Under the pieces are notes generated by a model. The model was not told the DNA's origin, did no database searches, and worked only from the letters and a program-made list of their open reading frames with translations. Shown here one piece after another: positions 54,883 through 63,618 of a DNA stretch of 64,000 nucleotides; the stretch's first letter is position 1, and every line of letters starts with the position of its first letter. The translations under genes and the position numbers were made by a program. The DNA lies in contig NZ_LMPZ01000002.1 of NCBI RefSeq assembly GCF_001424025.1, positions 666,714-730,713 on the forward strand, given 5' to 3'. Source of the stretch: Brevundimonas sp. Leaf363 (GTDB lineage Bacteria > Pseudomonadota > Alphaproteobacteria > Caulobacterales > Caulobacteraceae).

Positions 54883-55566
54883 ATGGCGTTTCCGAACGAC
54901 AACCGCACCATCCTGATCGTCGGCATCGGCGCCGCCGTGCTGGTGGCCGTGATCGCGGGCCTGGTTTTTTCCGCCGGCGGCGACAAGACGCCCGAGGCGC
55001 CGCCCGCCTCGCGGGGCGGCCTGACCGTCGATCTGGCGGAAGCGCCCACCCTGGAGCCGACGCGCGAACTGCGCTGCTTCGTCGACGGCCAGTACGTCGG
55101 CATGGCCACCCTGGCTGACTGCGCGCGCCGCAACGGCGTGGCGACCGAGGCCCTGGACGTGGGTCTGGACGCGACCGGCGCCCTGGCCGCCGCGCCGACG
55201 GCCGCCTTCTCGCCGCCTCCGGAATTGCCGGCCATGGACATGACCCCGATCGAGCCGCAGCCGCTGCCGTCGCCCAGCCAGCCGGTCACCACGGTCAACA
55301 CGCCGCCGCCCGCCGCCACCGGTTCCGCGTGCCTGCGCCACACCGGTTCGGACTGGCGTCAGCTGTCGTCGGGCATGAGCCTGGCCGCCTGTGTGCAGGC
55401 GCTGTATTCCGGCACGTGCGTTCGCCCGGGCGAGGCCCAGTACGGCCGCTGGGGCGACACGACGCTGCGCCTGGTGCCGCGCCGCGTCGAACAGTCCAGC
55501 GAAAACAACCGGTTCCGCACCCTGGCCGAGCAGGACCGCAACTGCCAGTTCCCGAGCCTCCGCTGA
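54883..55566 (+). CDS. Hypothetical single-pass membrane protein, 227 aa
   Basis: Unknown family. One N-terminal membrane helix (ILIVGIGAAVLVAVIAGLVFSA, about residues 10-31), a Pro/Ala-rich linker (about 110-150) and two Cys-containing segments: ELRCFVDGQYVGMATLADCARRNG and SACLRHTGSDWRQLSSGMSLAACVQALYSGTCVRPGEAQYGRWGDTTLRLVPRRVE (in part). The latter looks like a compact disulfide-bonded periplasmic domain. It overlaps the lipoprotein gene downstream by TGATG, so the two are coupled. Confidence 0.68.
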   Translation: MAFPNDNRTILIVGIGAAVLVAVIAGLVFSAGGDKTPEAPPASRGGLTVDLAEAPTLEPTRELRCFVDGQYVGMATLADCARRNGVATEALDVGLDATGALAAAPTAAFSPPPELPAMDMTPIEPQPLPSPSQPVTTVNTPPPAATGSACLRHTGSDWRQLSSGMSLAACVQALYSGTCVRPGEAQYGRWGDTTLRLVPRRVEQSSENNRFRTLAEQDRNCQFPSLR

Positions 55567-55970
55567 TGCGCGCCACGACCCTCGCCCTGATCGCCGCCGC
55601 CTCCTTCGCCGGCCTCGCCGCCTGTCAGAACGGGCCAAAGGCCCCGCGGCAGCCGGGCGTCTGCTACTACCTTGTGCCGTCCGATCAGGAAGGCGGCGAG
55701 ATGAAGACCAATGTCGTCGCCCGCGACCAGCCGCAGATCGAATACTGCGCCGCCCGTCTGGAAGAGATGCGCGTGCGCTTCCTGCGCCTGGGCGGCTCGA
55801 ACCGCGATATCATCGGCGCCTATCAGGGCCAGTACATCTTCATCGACCGGGGCGGCGTTTATTTCGGCAAGACCCTGACCGGCAACCGGTTCTTCGCCCT
55901 GGCGCGGACCGGCGACGGCCGTCTGGCGGTGCCGGGCGCCATCCAGCGCGCCCCGGCCGCCCCCAACTAA
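55566..55970 (+). CDS. Hypothetical lipoprotein, 134 aa
   Basis: Short lipoprotein with signal ATTLALIAAASFAGLAAC (lipobox LAAC). The mature part has VCYYLVPSDQEGGEMKTNVVARDQPQIEYCAARLEEMRVRFLRLGGSNRDIIGAYQGQYIFIDRGGVYFG (in part), a mixed alpha/beta domain with two cysteines. I cannot name the family. It is coupled to the upstream membrane-protein gene, suggesting both work at the envelope. Confidence 0.7.
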   Translation: MRATTLALIAAASFAGLAACQNGPKAPRQPGVCYYLVPSDQEGGEMKTNVVARDQPQIEYCAARLEEMRVRFLRLGGSNRDIIGAYQGQYIFIDRGGVYFGKTLTGNRFFALARTGDGRLAVPGAIQRAPAAPN

Positions 55971-55975
55971 GACCA

Positions 55976-55990
55976 GAACAAATCTGGAAC
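55976..55990. promoter_or_regulatory. LexA (SOS) box upstream of ssb
   Basis: GAACAAATCTGGAAC is GAAC-N7-GAAC, the reverse complement of the alphaproteobacterial LexA direct-repeat motif GTTC-N7-GTTC. It lies 53 bp before the ssb start codon, so ssb is probably induced by DNA damage. Confidence 0.72.
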
Positions 55991-56043
55991 ATCCCGACGC
56001 AGTCCGTTAGGCTGCGGTTTTCGACGAGCGAAGGAACGAGCCC

Positions 56044-56520
56044 ATGGCTGGCAGCGTCAACAAGGTCATTCTGATCGGCAATCTGGGCAAGGATCCCGAG
56101 ATCCGCACGCTGAACTCGGGCGACCGCGTCGCCAACCTGCGCATCGCCACCTCCGAGACCTGGCGCGACAAGTCCTCGGGCGAGCGCAAGGAGAAGACCG
56201 AGTGGCACCAGGTGGTCATCTTCAACGAGAACATCGTCAAGGTGGCCGAGAACTACCTGAAGAAGGGTTCGACCGTTTACATTGAGGGCTCGCTGCAGAC
56301 CCGCAAGTACGAGCAGAACGGCGTCGAGAAATATTCCACCGAGATCGTGCTGCAGCGTTTCAACGGCCAGCTGACCATGCTGGGCGGTCGTGACGGCGGC
56401 GGCGGCGGCGGCTCGCGTTCGGACGACGACGGCTACTCGTCGGGCTTCCAGACCGGCGGCGCCAACAAGCCCTCGGGCCCGCGTGAAAACTACGACCTGA
56501 ACGACGATATTCCGTTCTAG
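56044..56520 (+). CDS. ssb: Single-stranded DNA-binding protein
   Basis: Coats single-stranded DNA during replication, repair and recombination. The 158-residue product has the OB-fold domain ([20 protein letters not shown] ... [55 protein letters not shown], in part), a glycine-rich linker and the acidic tip DLNDDIPF that recruits partner proteins. Length is normal. A LexA-type box lies in its promoter and a strong hairpin about 115 bp downstream. Confidence 0.97.
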   Translation: MAGSVNKVILIGNLGKDPEIRTLNSGDRVANLRIATSETWRDKSSGERKEKTEWHQVVIFNENIVKVAENYLKKGSTVYIEGSLQTRKYEQNGVEKYSTEIVLQRFNGQLTMLGGRDGGGGGGSRSDDDGYSSGFQTGGANKPSGPRENYDLNDDIPF

Positions 56521-56635
56521 GCCGGCTGACGGCCAAGCGAGCGCCACGCGTTCTGTACGGTCGCGTGCCTTGGATTGTTGTTTGACTACGCGCGCTTAGT
56601 CGCGGTTGTACGCCTCGCATACCGGTGACATAAGG

Positions 56636-56667
56636 ACGGCGGCGGCCCCTAGGGACCGCCGCCGTTT
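56636..56667 (+). terminator. Hairpin terminator downstream of ssb
   Basis: A 10-bp stem ACGGCGGCGG / CCGCCGCCGT with an inner CCC/GGG stem is followed by TTTCCTTG. It lies about 115 bp after ssb and just before the next small gene. Confidence 0.7.
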
Positions 56668-56687
56668 CCTTGTGCGAAAGCGCCGTC

Positions 56688-56879
56688 ATGGCCGACACCG
56701 ACACCGCGATGGAGAAGGCCGCCCGCGCGGTCCACGAAACCTACAAGGGCAAGGGCACCTGGTCGGCCGCCACCCCCGCCGAGCGCAGCAAGGCGCGCCA
56801 TGCGGTCCGGCTGGCGCAGAGTGCGCTGGGCGCTGACGGTGGTCGATCTTCTGCGGGGGCGGCGAAAAAGTATTGGTGA
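56688..56879 (+). CDS. Small hypothetical protein, 63 aa
   Basis: 63-residue product, Ala- and Lys-rich and mostly helical (DTAMEKAARAVHETYKGKGTWSAATPAERSKARHAVRLAQSALG, in part), ending in GGRSSAGAAKKYW. No membrane segment. No clear ribosome site is visible. Helical, charged composition is like small DNA- or RNA-associated proteins, but no family is recognised. It is the last GC-rich gene before the AT-rich patch. Confidence 0.45.
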   Translation: MADTDTAMEKAARAVHETYKGKGTWSAATPAERSKARHAVRLAQSALGADGGRSSAGAAKKYW

Positions 56880-56996
56880 TGCAGGAGGGCTAGACTGTTT
56901 TCTCTATAGAATGCCGCAACATAGAACGGGATGGTTTTCTAGTTTCTATAAGTCTTAAAATATGCAGATCCGTCCTGTCCGAGTGAGCGTGTAGAT
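56880..56996. other. AT-rich leader before the Hint gene
   Basis: The sequence becomes visibly AT-rich at about 56890 (TTTTCTCTATAGAATG, TTCTATAAGTCTTAAAATATG) and stays so to about 57300, in strong contrast with its neighbours. No gene, hairpin or mobile-element terminus is visible. It may mark transferred DNA or the promoter of the Hint gene. Confidence 0.5.
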
Positions 56997-58160
56997 ATGG
57001 GCTATTTTATCAAGGCGTTCGTCAATATGCCGAACTCTGCCCTTATAGTTTCAACCGAAGCTGGTTACAGCGTATCAGATTAATATTATGGACCGGGAGA
57101 CAATCCAACCCAAATCGGAGATGTCTCTCCTGACTGTTTCCTTGTTTGTGCTTCGCAAAATGATTATACTTTTACCTTTTATGGCACGACGACTAACGCA
57201 GGCGGTGTCGTTGGCTAATCTGGACAATACGTCTACATATATTCTCAGTACAGTCACACTATTGGTGACACAGTCAACTTCACTGCGGGCGGCGTCTACG
57301 ACATCGCCTGCTATCTGACCGGCACGGCCATCCGCACGGCCTCCGGCGACGTCGCCGTCGAGGCGCTGAGCATCGGCGACCGAGTGATCACCGCCTCGGG
57401 CCAGTCCTGCCCCATCAAGTGGATCGGCCGGCGCAGTTGCGCGGGCCGCTTCGCCAGCGGCAACGCCGACGTCCTGCCGGTCTGCTTCAAGGCCGGATCG
57501 ATCAGCGATGACGTCCCCGCGCGCGACCTCCATGTCTCGCCCAAGCACGCCATGTATCTGGACGGCGTGCTGATCGCCGCCGAGCGGCTGGTCAACGGCG
57601 TGACCATCACCCAGGCGACCGAGGTGGACGAGGTCACTTACTGGCACATCGAGCTGGACAGCCACGACGTGCTGATCGCCGAGGGCGCCGCGTCCGAGAG
57701 CTTCGTCGACGACAACTCGCGCGCCATGTTCCACAACGCCGCCGAGTTCGCCGAGCTGTACCCCGACAGCGACCAGAAGCCCGCGATCTACTGCGCTCCC
57801 CGTGTCCAGGACGGCCACGACCTGCAGGCCGTCTGGACCCGCCTGGCCCAGCGCGCCGGCATCGAGGTCGTGGCGGCCGACGATTTGGGCGTGCTGACCG
57901 GTGAGGTCTCCATCCAGGACGGCCTCATCACCGGCTGGGCCCGCAACGGGACGCATCCCAAGGCGCCGGTCTGTCTCGATCTGGTCGCCGACGGCCTGCT
58001 GGTCGGGCGGGCGCTGGCGCGGGGCGCGGCCGCACATGGACAGACCTTCAGCGTGCCGGTTCCGCAGGCCGCGGCCGGGGCGTCCTGCCTCACGCTGCGG
58101 CGCTCGGCCGACGGCGCCGTGCTGGGCGAGGCGTTTCTGATCGACGTCGTCGCCGCCTGA
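56997..58160 (+). pseudogene. Hint-domain protein gene with two in-frame TAA codons
   Basis: One continuous reading frame of 388 codons from the ATG at 56997 to the TGA at 58158, broken by TAA at codon 29 (57081) and codon 74 (57216). Both sides of each stop read as plausible protein: ...GYSVSD / YYGPGDNPTQIGDVS... and ...TNAGGVVG / SGQYVYIYSQY.... The Hint (hedgehog/intein-type) autoprocessing domain begins at Cys105 (ACYLTGTAIRT) and continues with VAVEALSIGDRVITASG and the His motif HVSPKHAMYL; a C-terminal module with GWARNGTHPKAPVCLDLV follows. The first 100 codons are AT-rich, unlike every neighbour. The GTG-started remnant (57384-58160) lacks the Hint cysteine. Most likely a decayed gene; readthrough is the alternative. 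Confidence 0.65.
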
Positions 58161-58204
58161 ACGACAGAGCCGGCTTGTCGATCATCCTCTAGCTTGGCGG
58201 TTGC

Positions 58205-59902
58205 GTGGCGTTTCGTGGGGGCATCAACAGCCTGACCCTTCAGGGGGTGACGGGCTGGGCGTGGGATGACGAACGGCCGGGCGTTCCGGTCACGCTGCTC
58301 GTCTCGGTGGACGGGGCGCTGGTCGGGCGGGTCCTGGCCAACCGGCTCCGGCAGGACCTGGTCAAGCTGGAGTTCGGCGACGGACGCCACGCGTTCGACC
58401 TGCCGTTCGCGCCGCCCCTGTCGCCGGATCGGGAGTATGTCGTCGAGGTTCTGCGCGAGAGCGACGGGCTGCCCCTGAAGAACGCGCCGATGACGTTGCG
58501 CCCCACGGCCGACTTCGACGAGGCCAAGCGGCGCCTGCTGACCGACGTGCTGGGCGCGCCCACCGACGAGGACGCGGTGCGCGACCGCCTGGTCTTTCTG
58601 GAGCGCGAGGCGGCCCGTCTGCGCCGGCTCTACGCCAACATCCGCGACGACGTCTGGGCGTCGGAGGCCGAGCGCCGGCTCAGCCGCGCGGATCCGGAGG
58701 CGATGGCCGGCGTGGCGGCGCCCCAACCGTCCGCCGACGCCCGCCGCCGCGCCCTGGTTATCGACAAGCGTCCTCCCCAGCCCGAACGCGACGGCGGCTC
58801 CAACGCCCTGCTGTCCCACATCGGCTCGCTGAAGCGGCTGGGGTACGACGTCACCTTCGCGCCTCTGACGCTGTCCGGCGACATGACGCATCTGGAGGCC
58901 GGCGGCGTCCGCACCTGTTCGGCGCCGATGTATCCGACCGTCGAGGACGTGCTGCTGGCCCATCGCAACCGGTTCGACGTCGTCTATCTGCATCGTCTGG
59001 ACGCCGCGTCGCGCTACACGGCGCTGGTCCGCCATCACCAGCCGCGGGCCCGCATCGTCTTCAGCGTCGCCGACCTGGCCTTCCTGCGCATGAAGCGGCA
59101 GGCCGAGATCGAGCAACTGCCGGAACTGGAGGCGAGGGCGGGGCGCATGCGGATCAGCGAGCTGTCCGCCTGCTGGGCCGCCGACAGCGTCATCACGCAC
59201 TCGCCGGCCGAGGCCGAGGTGCTGCGCACGAACATGCGGCCCGGCAAGGTTCACGTCGTCCCGCCGGCGGTCGCCGCCGCCCCGACGCATAAGCCGTTCG
59301 CCGAGCGCTCGGGCGTCGCCTTCATCGGCTCCTATGGGCATCAGCCGAATGTCGATGCGGCCCATCTGATCGCGCGGTCGCTGGCGCCGGCCTTGCGCGC
59401 CGAGGCGCCCGAAATCCGCATCTTCCTGGTCGGCAGCGACATGCCCGACAGCGTCGCCCGGCTGGAGCAGGACAATCTGAGCCCGATCGGCCACGTGCCC
59501 GAACTGTCCGGGGTGTTCGAGCGGGTGCGTCTGACCCTCGCACCCTTGGCCTACGGCGCGGGGATCAAGATCAAGGTGCTCGACAGCCTGTCCGAAGGCG
59601 TGCCGTGCGTCTGCACGCCGATGGCGGCCGAAGGCCTGGATCTGCCCCCGATCCTGCGGCGGCACACCGTGGGCGAGATCGACGACCTGCCCCGGCTGAT
59701 CCGCGCCCTGCACGACGATGAAGCGCTCAACCCGAGGTCCAGCAGATGGTCCAGGCGCAGAAGTCGGCGTTCCGCCGAGACGTGGTCGACCTGTTGCCGC
59801 GCGCCGGCGTGCGGGACGACGTGGCACAGCCGATCTTCATCCTGGGCTTCCCGCGGTCCGGGACGACGCTGCTGGAGCAGACCCTGTCCGGCAGTCCATT
59901 GA
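58205..59902 (+). CDS. Glycosyltransferase (GT4-like) with N-terminal GWAW module, C-terminus disrupted
   Basis: Sugar transferase for a surface polysaccharide or glycoprotein. Start codon at 58205. Residues 1-95 form a beta-type module (LQGVTGWAWDDERPGVPVTLLVSVDGALVGRVLANRLRQDL in part) shared with its neighbours. Residues about 180-510 are a GT-B fold: NALLSHIGSLKRLGYDV, a middle acceptor domain, then VAFIGSYGHQPNVDAAHLI and LAPLAYGAGIKIKVLDSLSEGVPCVCTPMAAEGL, the donor-binding region. After HDDEALN (about residue 508) the frame turns into Arg/Ser-rich nonsense that is the out-of-frame image of the next gene. The true end has been lost by a frameshift or recombination near 59730. Confidence 0.78.
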   Translation: MAFRGGINSLTLQGVTGWAWDDERPGVPVTLLVSVDGALVGRVLANRLRQDLVKLEFGDGRHAFDLPFAPPLSPDREYVVEVLRESDGLPLKNAPMTLRPTADFDEAKRRLLTDVLGAPTDEDAVRDRLVFLEREAARLRRLYANIRDDVWASEAERRLSRADPEAMAGVAAPQPSADARRRALVIDKRPPQPERDGGSNALLSHIGSLKRLGYDVTFAPLTLSGDMTHLEAGGVRTCSAPMYPTVEDVLLAHRNRFDVVYLHRLDAASRYTALVRHHQPRARIVFSVADLAFLRMKRQAEIEQLPELEARAGRMRISELSACWAADSVITHSPAEAEVLRTNMRPGKVHVVPPAVAAAPTHKPFAERSGVAFIGSYGHQPNVDAAHLIARSLAPALRAEAPEIRIFLVGSDMPDSVARLEQDNLSPIGHVPELSGVFERVRLTLAPLAYGAGIKIKVLDSLSEGVPCVCTPMAAEGLDLPPILRRHTVGEIDDLPRLIRALHDDEALNPRSSRWSRRRSRRSAETWSTCCRAPACGTTWHSRSSSWASRGPGRRCWSRPCPAVH

Positions 59903-60594
59903 TCTCGGCCGGGGACGAACTGCCCCTGATCCATGTCCTGGCCGCCGTGATGCCCCAGCTGTTCGATAGCCCGACGCCCTACCCATCGGCCCTGTCGGAG
60001 CTATGGATGGGCGATCATCTGGAGGGACTGGATGAACTGCGCGACGTCTATCTGAAACGCGCCAAACAGCTGGGCGTCATGACGCCGGGCGCGCGCTGGT
60101 TCACCGACAAGATGCCGCTCAACGAGATGCATATGGGGTTGATCGGCCTGGTGTTTCCTCAGGCGCCCCTGCTGCACGTCATCCGGCATCCGCTCGACAT
60201 CATGGTCTCGGCCATGTCGAACATCTTCACGCACGGCGGCTTTTGCGGATCGTCTCTGGAGACGGCGGCGAAACACCTGGCGACCTCGGCGGACATGGTC
60301 CAGCACTATCGCGACCAGATGACGCTTCACTATCGGACGGTCCGATACGAAGACATGGTCGATGATCAGGAGACGACGATACGCGGGGTGTTCCAGTTCA
60401 TCGGCGCGCCGTACCAGCCCGAGGTCCTGTCTTTCCAAGACAATGCGCGATACGCGCGCACCGCCAGCTACCAACAGGTCACGGAGCGGCTGTATGATCG
60501 ATCCCGCTACCGTTATCGAAACTACCTCGATCATCTGCAGCCCGCGATCCCCATTCTGGAACCGTTGATGGAAAAGCTCGGTTACTCGATCTGA
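59746..60594 (+). CDS. Sulfotransferase family protein, N-terminus possibly truncated
   Basis: Transfers a sulfate group from PAPS to an acceptor, probably a glycan or lipid. The 282-residue product has the 5'-PAPS loop FILGFPRSGTTLLEQTL and the 3'-phosphate loop VIRHPLDIMVSAMSNIF, plus WFTDKMPLNEMHMGLI and VRYEDMVDDQETTIRGVFQFIGAPY. The open frame extends upstream only to 59722, so it lacks the TPR region often found N-terminal to this domain. It overlaps the glycosyltransferase gene by 157 bp. GAGG at 59734 could serve as ribosome site. It may once have been fused to that gene or be the remnant of a longer protein. Confidence 0.8.
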   Translation: MVQAQKSAFRRDVVDLLPRAGVRDDVAQPIFILGFPRSGTTLLEQTLSGSPLISAGDELPLIHVLAAVMPQLFDSPTPYPSALSELWMGDHLEGLDELRDVYLKRAKQLGVMTPGARWFTDKMPLNEMHMGLIGLVFPQAPLLHVIRHPLDIMVSAMSNIFTHGGFCGSSLETAAKHLATSADMVQHYRDQMTLHYRTVRYEDMVDDQETTIRGVFQFIGAPYQPEVLSFQDNARYARTASYQQVTERLYDRSRYRYRNYLDHLQPAIPILEPLMEKLGYSI

Positions 60595-60657
60595 CGGACG
60601 TTTAACCGCGTTGCAGCCTTGCTACCGCAGCGTCGCCGCGCGAAGAATGTACTCCAC

Positions 60658-63618
60658 ATGGAGAAATCTCGCGTCGCCATGCCTGTCGCCCGCAAGCGTA
60701 AAAGCCCGCTGAGCATCGAGAACCTCCGGTTCCGGCAGGGCAGCCTTCGCGGCAAGCTGGTCAGCAGCGACGGCCCGATTCCCCGCTCGGTGACGATCCG
60801 CTTCGACGGGCACGATGTGGGATCGGTGCGTGTGCGGGGCCGCGAACCGCTGGAAGGCCCCTTCACCTGGTTCGTTCCGGCGCGGCACTACGACGGCGGG
60901 GCGCACACCTTCGAGGTTGCGGTCGCGACCGACGACGAGGTGCCGGTCGTGCTCGACAGCCTGGAACGTCAGATGGACGTTGGCGCCGCTCCGCTGCTGC
61001 ACGCCGCCGCCGGCGTGAATGACAGGGGCCAGATCGAGGGCTTCGCCTGGAACTCGGTACAACCCAACGAACCTCTGGCGATCGAGCTTTGGGAGCGCGG
61101 TGCGCTGGTCCGGACGATTCGCGCCGATCAGTCCGTGCCGGCGATCCCGGCCGATACGGCGCCCGACGCCTGCGGCTTTGCCTTCGCGCCGCAGGATCTG
61201 GGCAGCTGGATCAACGGCCGTGCGAGGCTGATCGCGCCCAAGTTCGGCGAGGCGATCCCGGTCGACTTCTCCACGGTGCTGGCCGAGGTTGCGGTCGAGC
61301 AGGTGTTCGTCGATGAGGAACTGGCCGTCACCGTGACGCGACCGGCGCTGCTGGCGCCCTGCGACGTCACGGTCAGCATCGACGGCCTGGCCCGCCCGTC
61401 GCGTCTTCGCGAGCGGGCCGACAGCATTCAGTTGTTCGTCGCGCGCCCGCTGGCGGAGGACGCCGACGATCACCGGCTGCAGGTCGCCTTCGTCTTCGAG
61501 GGCGAGACCCTGGCCAGCGCGGAGCAGACCTTCCGCTGGAGCCCGCCCGGCGGCCTTCTGGCCAATCCCGACTTCCGCGACTGGCAAGGCGACCGCCTGG
61601 CCGTCTGGGCGCTGGAAGACGGGTATTCGGCCATGCCCTCGACACCCGGCGACGGTGTCTCCGCGCCCTTCGCGCCGGCCCTGGTCAGCCTGGGGGCGCT
61701 GGGTGCGGCGGGCGGCCCGCTGCGGCTGGCGCAGCCCGTCGATCTGTCCGACGCGGACGTTGTCGATCTGGAGTTCGTCGCGCGCTTCGAGGGCGCGGCC
61801 GAGGTTCAGGTCTTCGACGACGAAGGCGTGCTGGCCGGCGTCATCATAGACGGCGAGGGGGTGTGGGCCCGCCACCGGCGTACGCTGACGCTGGATCGTC
61901 CGGCCGGGCCCGGCGCGCATGTCGCCTTGCTGGCCGCCGATGCGGATGCGGTCGAGCTGGCCTATCTCGACGTCGGCCCGCCGGGGTTCCAGCGGGTTCA
62001 GTCCGACGGTCAGGACACGCTGAAGCAGGGCCTCGCCAACGGCGATTTCCAGCGCTGGTCGCGCGGCCTGACCTTCCAGTCCACGGGAGCCAGCATCGAG
62101 ACAGCCGACGGCTGGCTGCTGTCGGCGCCCAAGGGCCTGAAGGGCGTTCGCGCCGCCCTGGTTCAGATCGAGAGCGACGACGGCGCGATCGATTACGGCT
62201 TTGGCCTGAGGGCGGACGCGCCAACCGGTCTGGTCACCCTGTCGACCCAGGTGCATCCGGCGGCCGTTCGCCGAGGCGGTGACTGGACGCTGGAACTGAC
62301 AGTGCAGCGGCACCCGGGCAGCGGCAGGGGCGTGGCCCGTCTCGGTCGCATCCTGCTGAGCGATAGTCCGCTCGGCGGTCCAAAGGCCGCCGTCCTGGGC
62401 CGTGACGTCCTGCTGTCGCCCGACGCCCGCCGCGTTCGGTTGTCGGTTGACGCCGCCGCCTGGGGCGCCGCCGGCGTGGATGGCCGGCGCGCCATGGACG
62501 AACAGCCGGCGGTCTTCCTGGTCATAGAGTTCCAGGATCGGGCGCTGGACGCCGTCCTGACCCGAGCCGTCCTGACGCAGAACGCCGCGCCCGAGCCTCA
62601 GCGCGACGCATTCGCCGGGTTCGAGGACTTCAACCTGATGTCCCAGATCGGCCGCACCGTGGGACTGGAGGGATGGGCGCGCGAGACCGTGCCGGTCGAG
62701 GGGCCTTCGACGCTGACAGAGGCGCCGCCGGCCGCGCCGCCGGCCACCTGGTCGAACTGGGCCTATCCGGCGGTCGATATCGTGGTGCCCGTCTACAACG
62801 CCGAGATCCACACCCTGGGCTGCCTCAGGGCCCTGGTCGAGGTGACGGACATCCCCTACCGCCTGATCGTGGTCGACGACGGCTCGGCGCCCTCGACGCG
62901 CCGGGCCTTGGACGACTTCGCCGTCGAACGGCCGTGGATCGAGGTGATCCACAACGCGACCAACCTTGGCTACACGCGCGCCGCGAACGTGGGCCTGAAG
63001 GCCGGACGCGCGCCCTGGGTCGTGCTGCTGAACAGCGACACGGTGGTGACGCCGGGATGGCTGGAGGGCCTTCTGGACATCGGGTTGTCGGACAGCGCCA
63101 TCGGCATGGTCGGACCGTTGTCCAACGCCGCCACCTGGCAGTCAGTCCCTGCGGTGCGCGACGCGCACGGCCAATGGGCGATCAACCGCATTCCGGGCGA
63201 CCTGACGCTGGAGGCCTGGTCCGACGCCATCCGTCGCTCGTCCCAGCGCGCCCATCCGTCCGTGCCCCTGCTGAACGGGTTCTGCACCCTGATGCGCCGC
63301 GCCGCGCTTCAGGCCGTCAACTTCCTGGACGAGGAGACCTTCCCCGTCGGCTACGGCGAAGAGGTCGATCTGTGCATCCGCATCGGCAAGGCGGGATACC
63401 GGATGCACGTGGCCGACGACGTCTTCGTCTTCCATCACAAGTCCTCCAGCTTCGGGAAGGAACGCCGCGCGGTCCTGTCCAAGCAAGGCGGCGCCGCCGT
63501 GCGCAAGAAGCACCGTGACGTGAACCTGGCGGGTCTGGAGGAACAACTGGCGACGCTGGTCCCGCTGCTGCAGCTGCGCCAGGACCTGAAGACCAAGGTG
63601 CTGGAGGCCGCCCAGTGA
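60658..63618 (+). CDS. Large GT2-family glycosyltransferase with N-terminal beta modules
   Basis: 986-residue protein. About residues 1-640 are beta-rich modules, including a repeat related to the GWAW module of the neighbours (RGQIEGFAWNSVQPNEPLAIELWERGALVR) and two carbohydrate-binding-like regions starting at LLANPDFRDWQGDRLAVWAL and GLANGDFQRWSRGLTF. The C-terminal 280 residues are a GT2 (GT-A) domain: VDIVVPVYNAEIHTLGCLRAL, LIVVDDGSAP, VLLNSDTVVTPGW (the DxD-type site reads NSD) and GYGEEVDLCIRIGKAGY. The start is uncertain: ATG 60658 is used, with 60679 and a TTG at 60619 as alternatives. Its stop overlaps the next gene by GTGA. Confidence 0.83.
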   Translation: MEKSRVAMPVARKRKSPLSIENLRFRQGSLRGKLVSSDGPIPRSVTIRFDGHDVGSVRVRGREPLEGPFTWFVPARHYDGGAHTFEVAVATDDEVPVVLDSLERQMDVGAAPLLHAAAGVNDRGQIEGFAWNSVQPNEPLAIELWERGALVRTIRADQSVPAIPADTAPDACGFAFAPQDLGSWINGRARLIAPKFGEAIPVDFSTVLAEVAVEQVFVDEELAVTVTRPALLAPCDVTVSIDGLARPSRLRERADSIQLFVARPLAEDADDHRLQVAFVFEGETLASAEQTFRWSPPGGLLANPDFRDWQGDRLAVWALEDGYSAMPSTPGDGVSAPFAPALVSLGALGAAGGPLRLAQPVDLSDADVVDLEFVARFEGAAEVQVFDDEGVLAGVIIDGEGVWARHRRTLTLDRPAGPGAHVALLAADADAVELAYLDVGPPGFQRVQSDGQDTLKQGLANGDFQRWSRGLTFQSTGASIETADGWLLSAPKGLKGVRAALVQIESDDGAIDYGFGLRADAPTGLVTLSTQVHPAAVRRGGDWTLELTVQRHPGSGRGVARLGRILLSDSPLGGPKAAVLGRDVLLSPDARRVRLSVDAAAWGAAGVDGRRAMDEQPAVFLVIEFQDRALDAVLTRAVLTQNAAPEPQRDAFAGFEDFNLMSQIGRTVGLEGWARETVPVEGPSTLTEAPPAAPPATWSNWAYPAVDIVVPVYNAEIHTLGCLRALVEVTDIPYRLIVVDDGSAPSTRRALDDFAVERPWIEVIHNATNLGYTRAANVGLKAGRAPWVVLLNSDTVVTPGWLEGLLDIGLSDSAIGMVGPLSNAATWQSVPAVRDAHGQWAINRIPGDLTLEAWSDAIRRSSQRAHPSVPLLNGFCTLMRRAALQAVNFLDEETFPVGYGEEVDLCIRIGKAGYRMHVADDVFVFHHKSSSFGKERRAVLSKQGGAAVRKKHRDVNLAGLEEQLATLVPLLQLRQDLKTKVLEAAQ

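Noticed and set aside
57384-58160. Stand-alone 258-aa gene starting at GTG 57384
   Set aside because: This start lies inside the Hint domain and would remove its catalytic cysteine and first motif; the same frame continues upstream with protein-like sequence, so it is treated as the tail of an interrupted gene.
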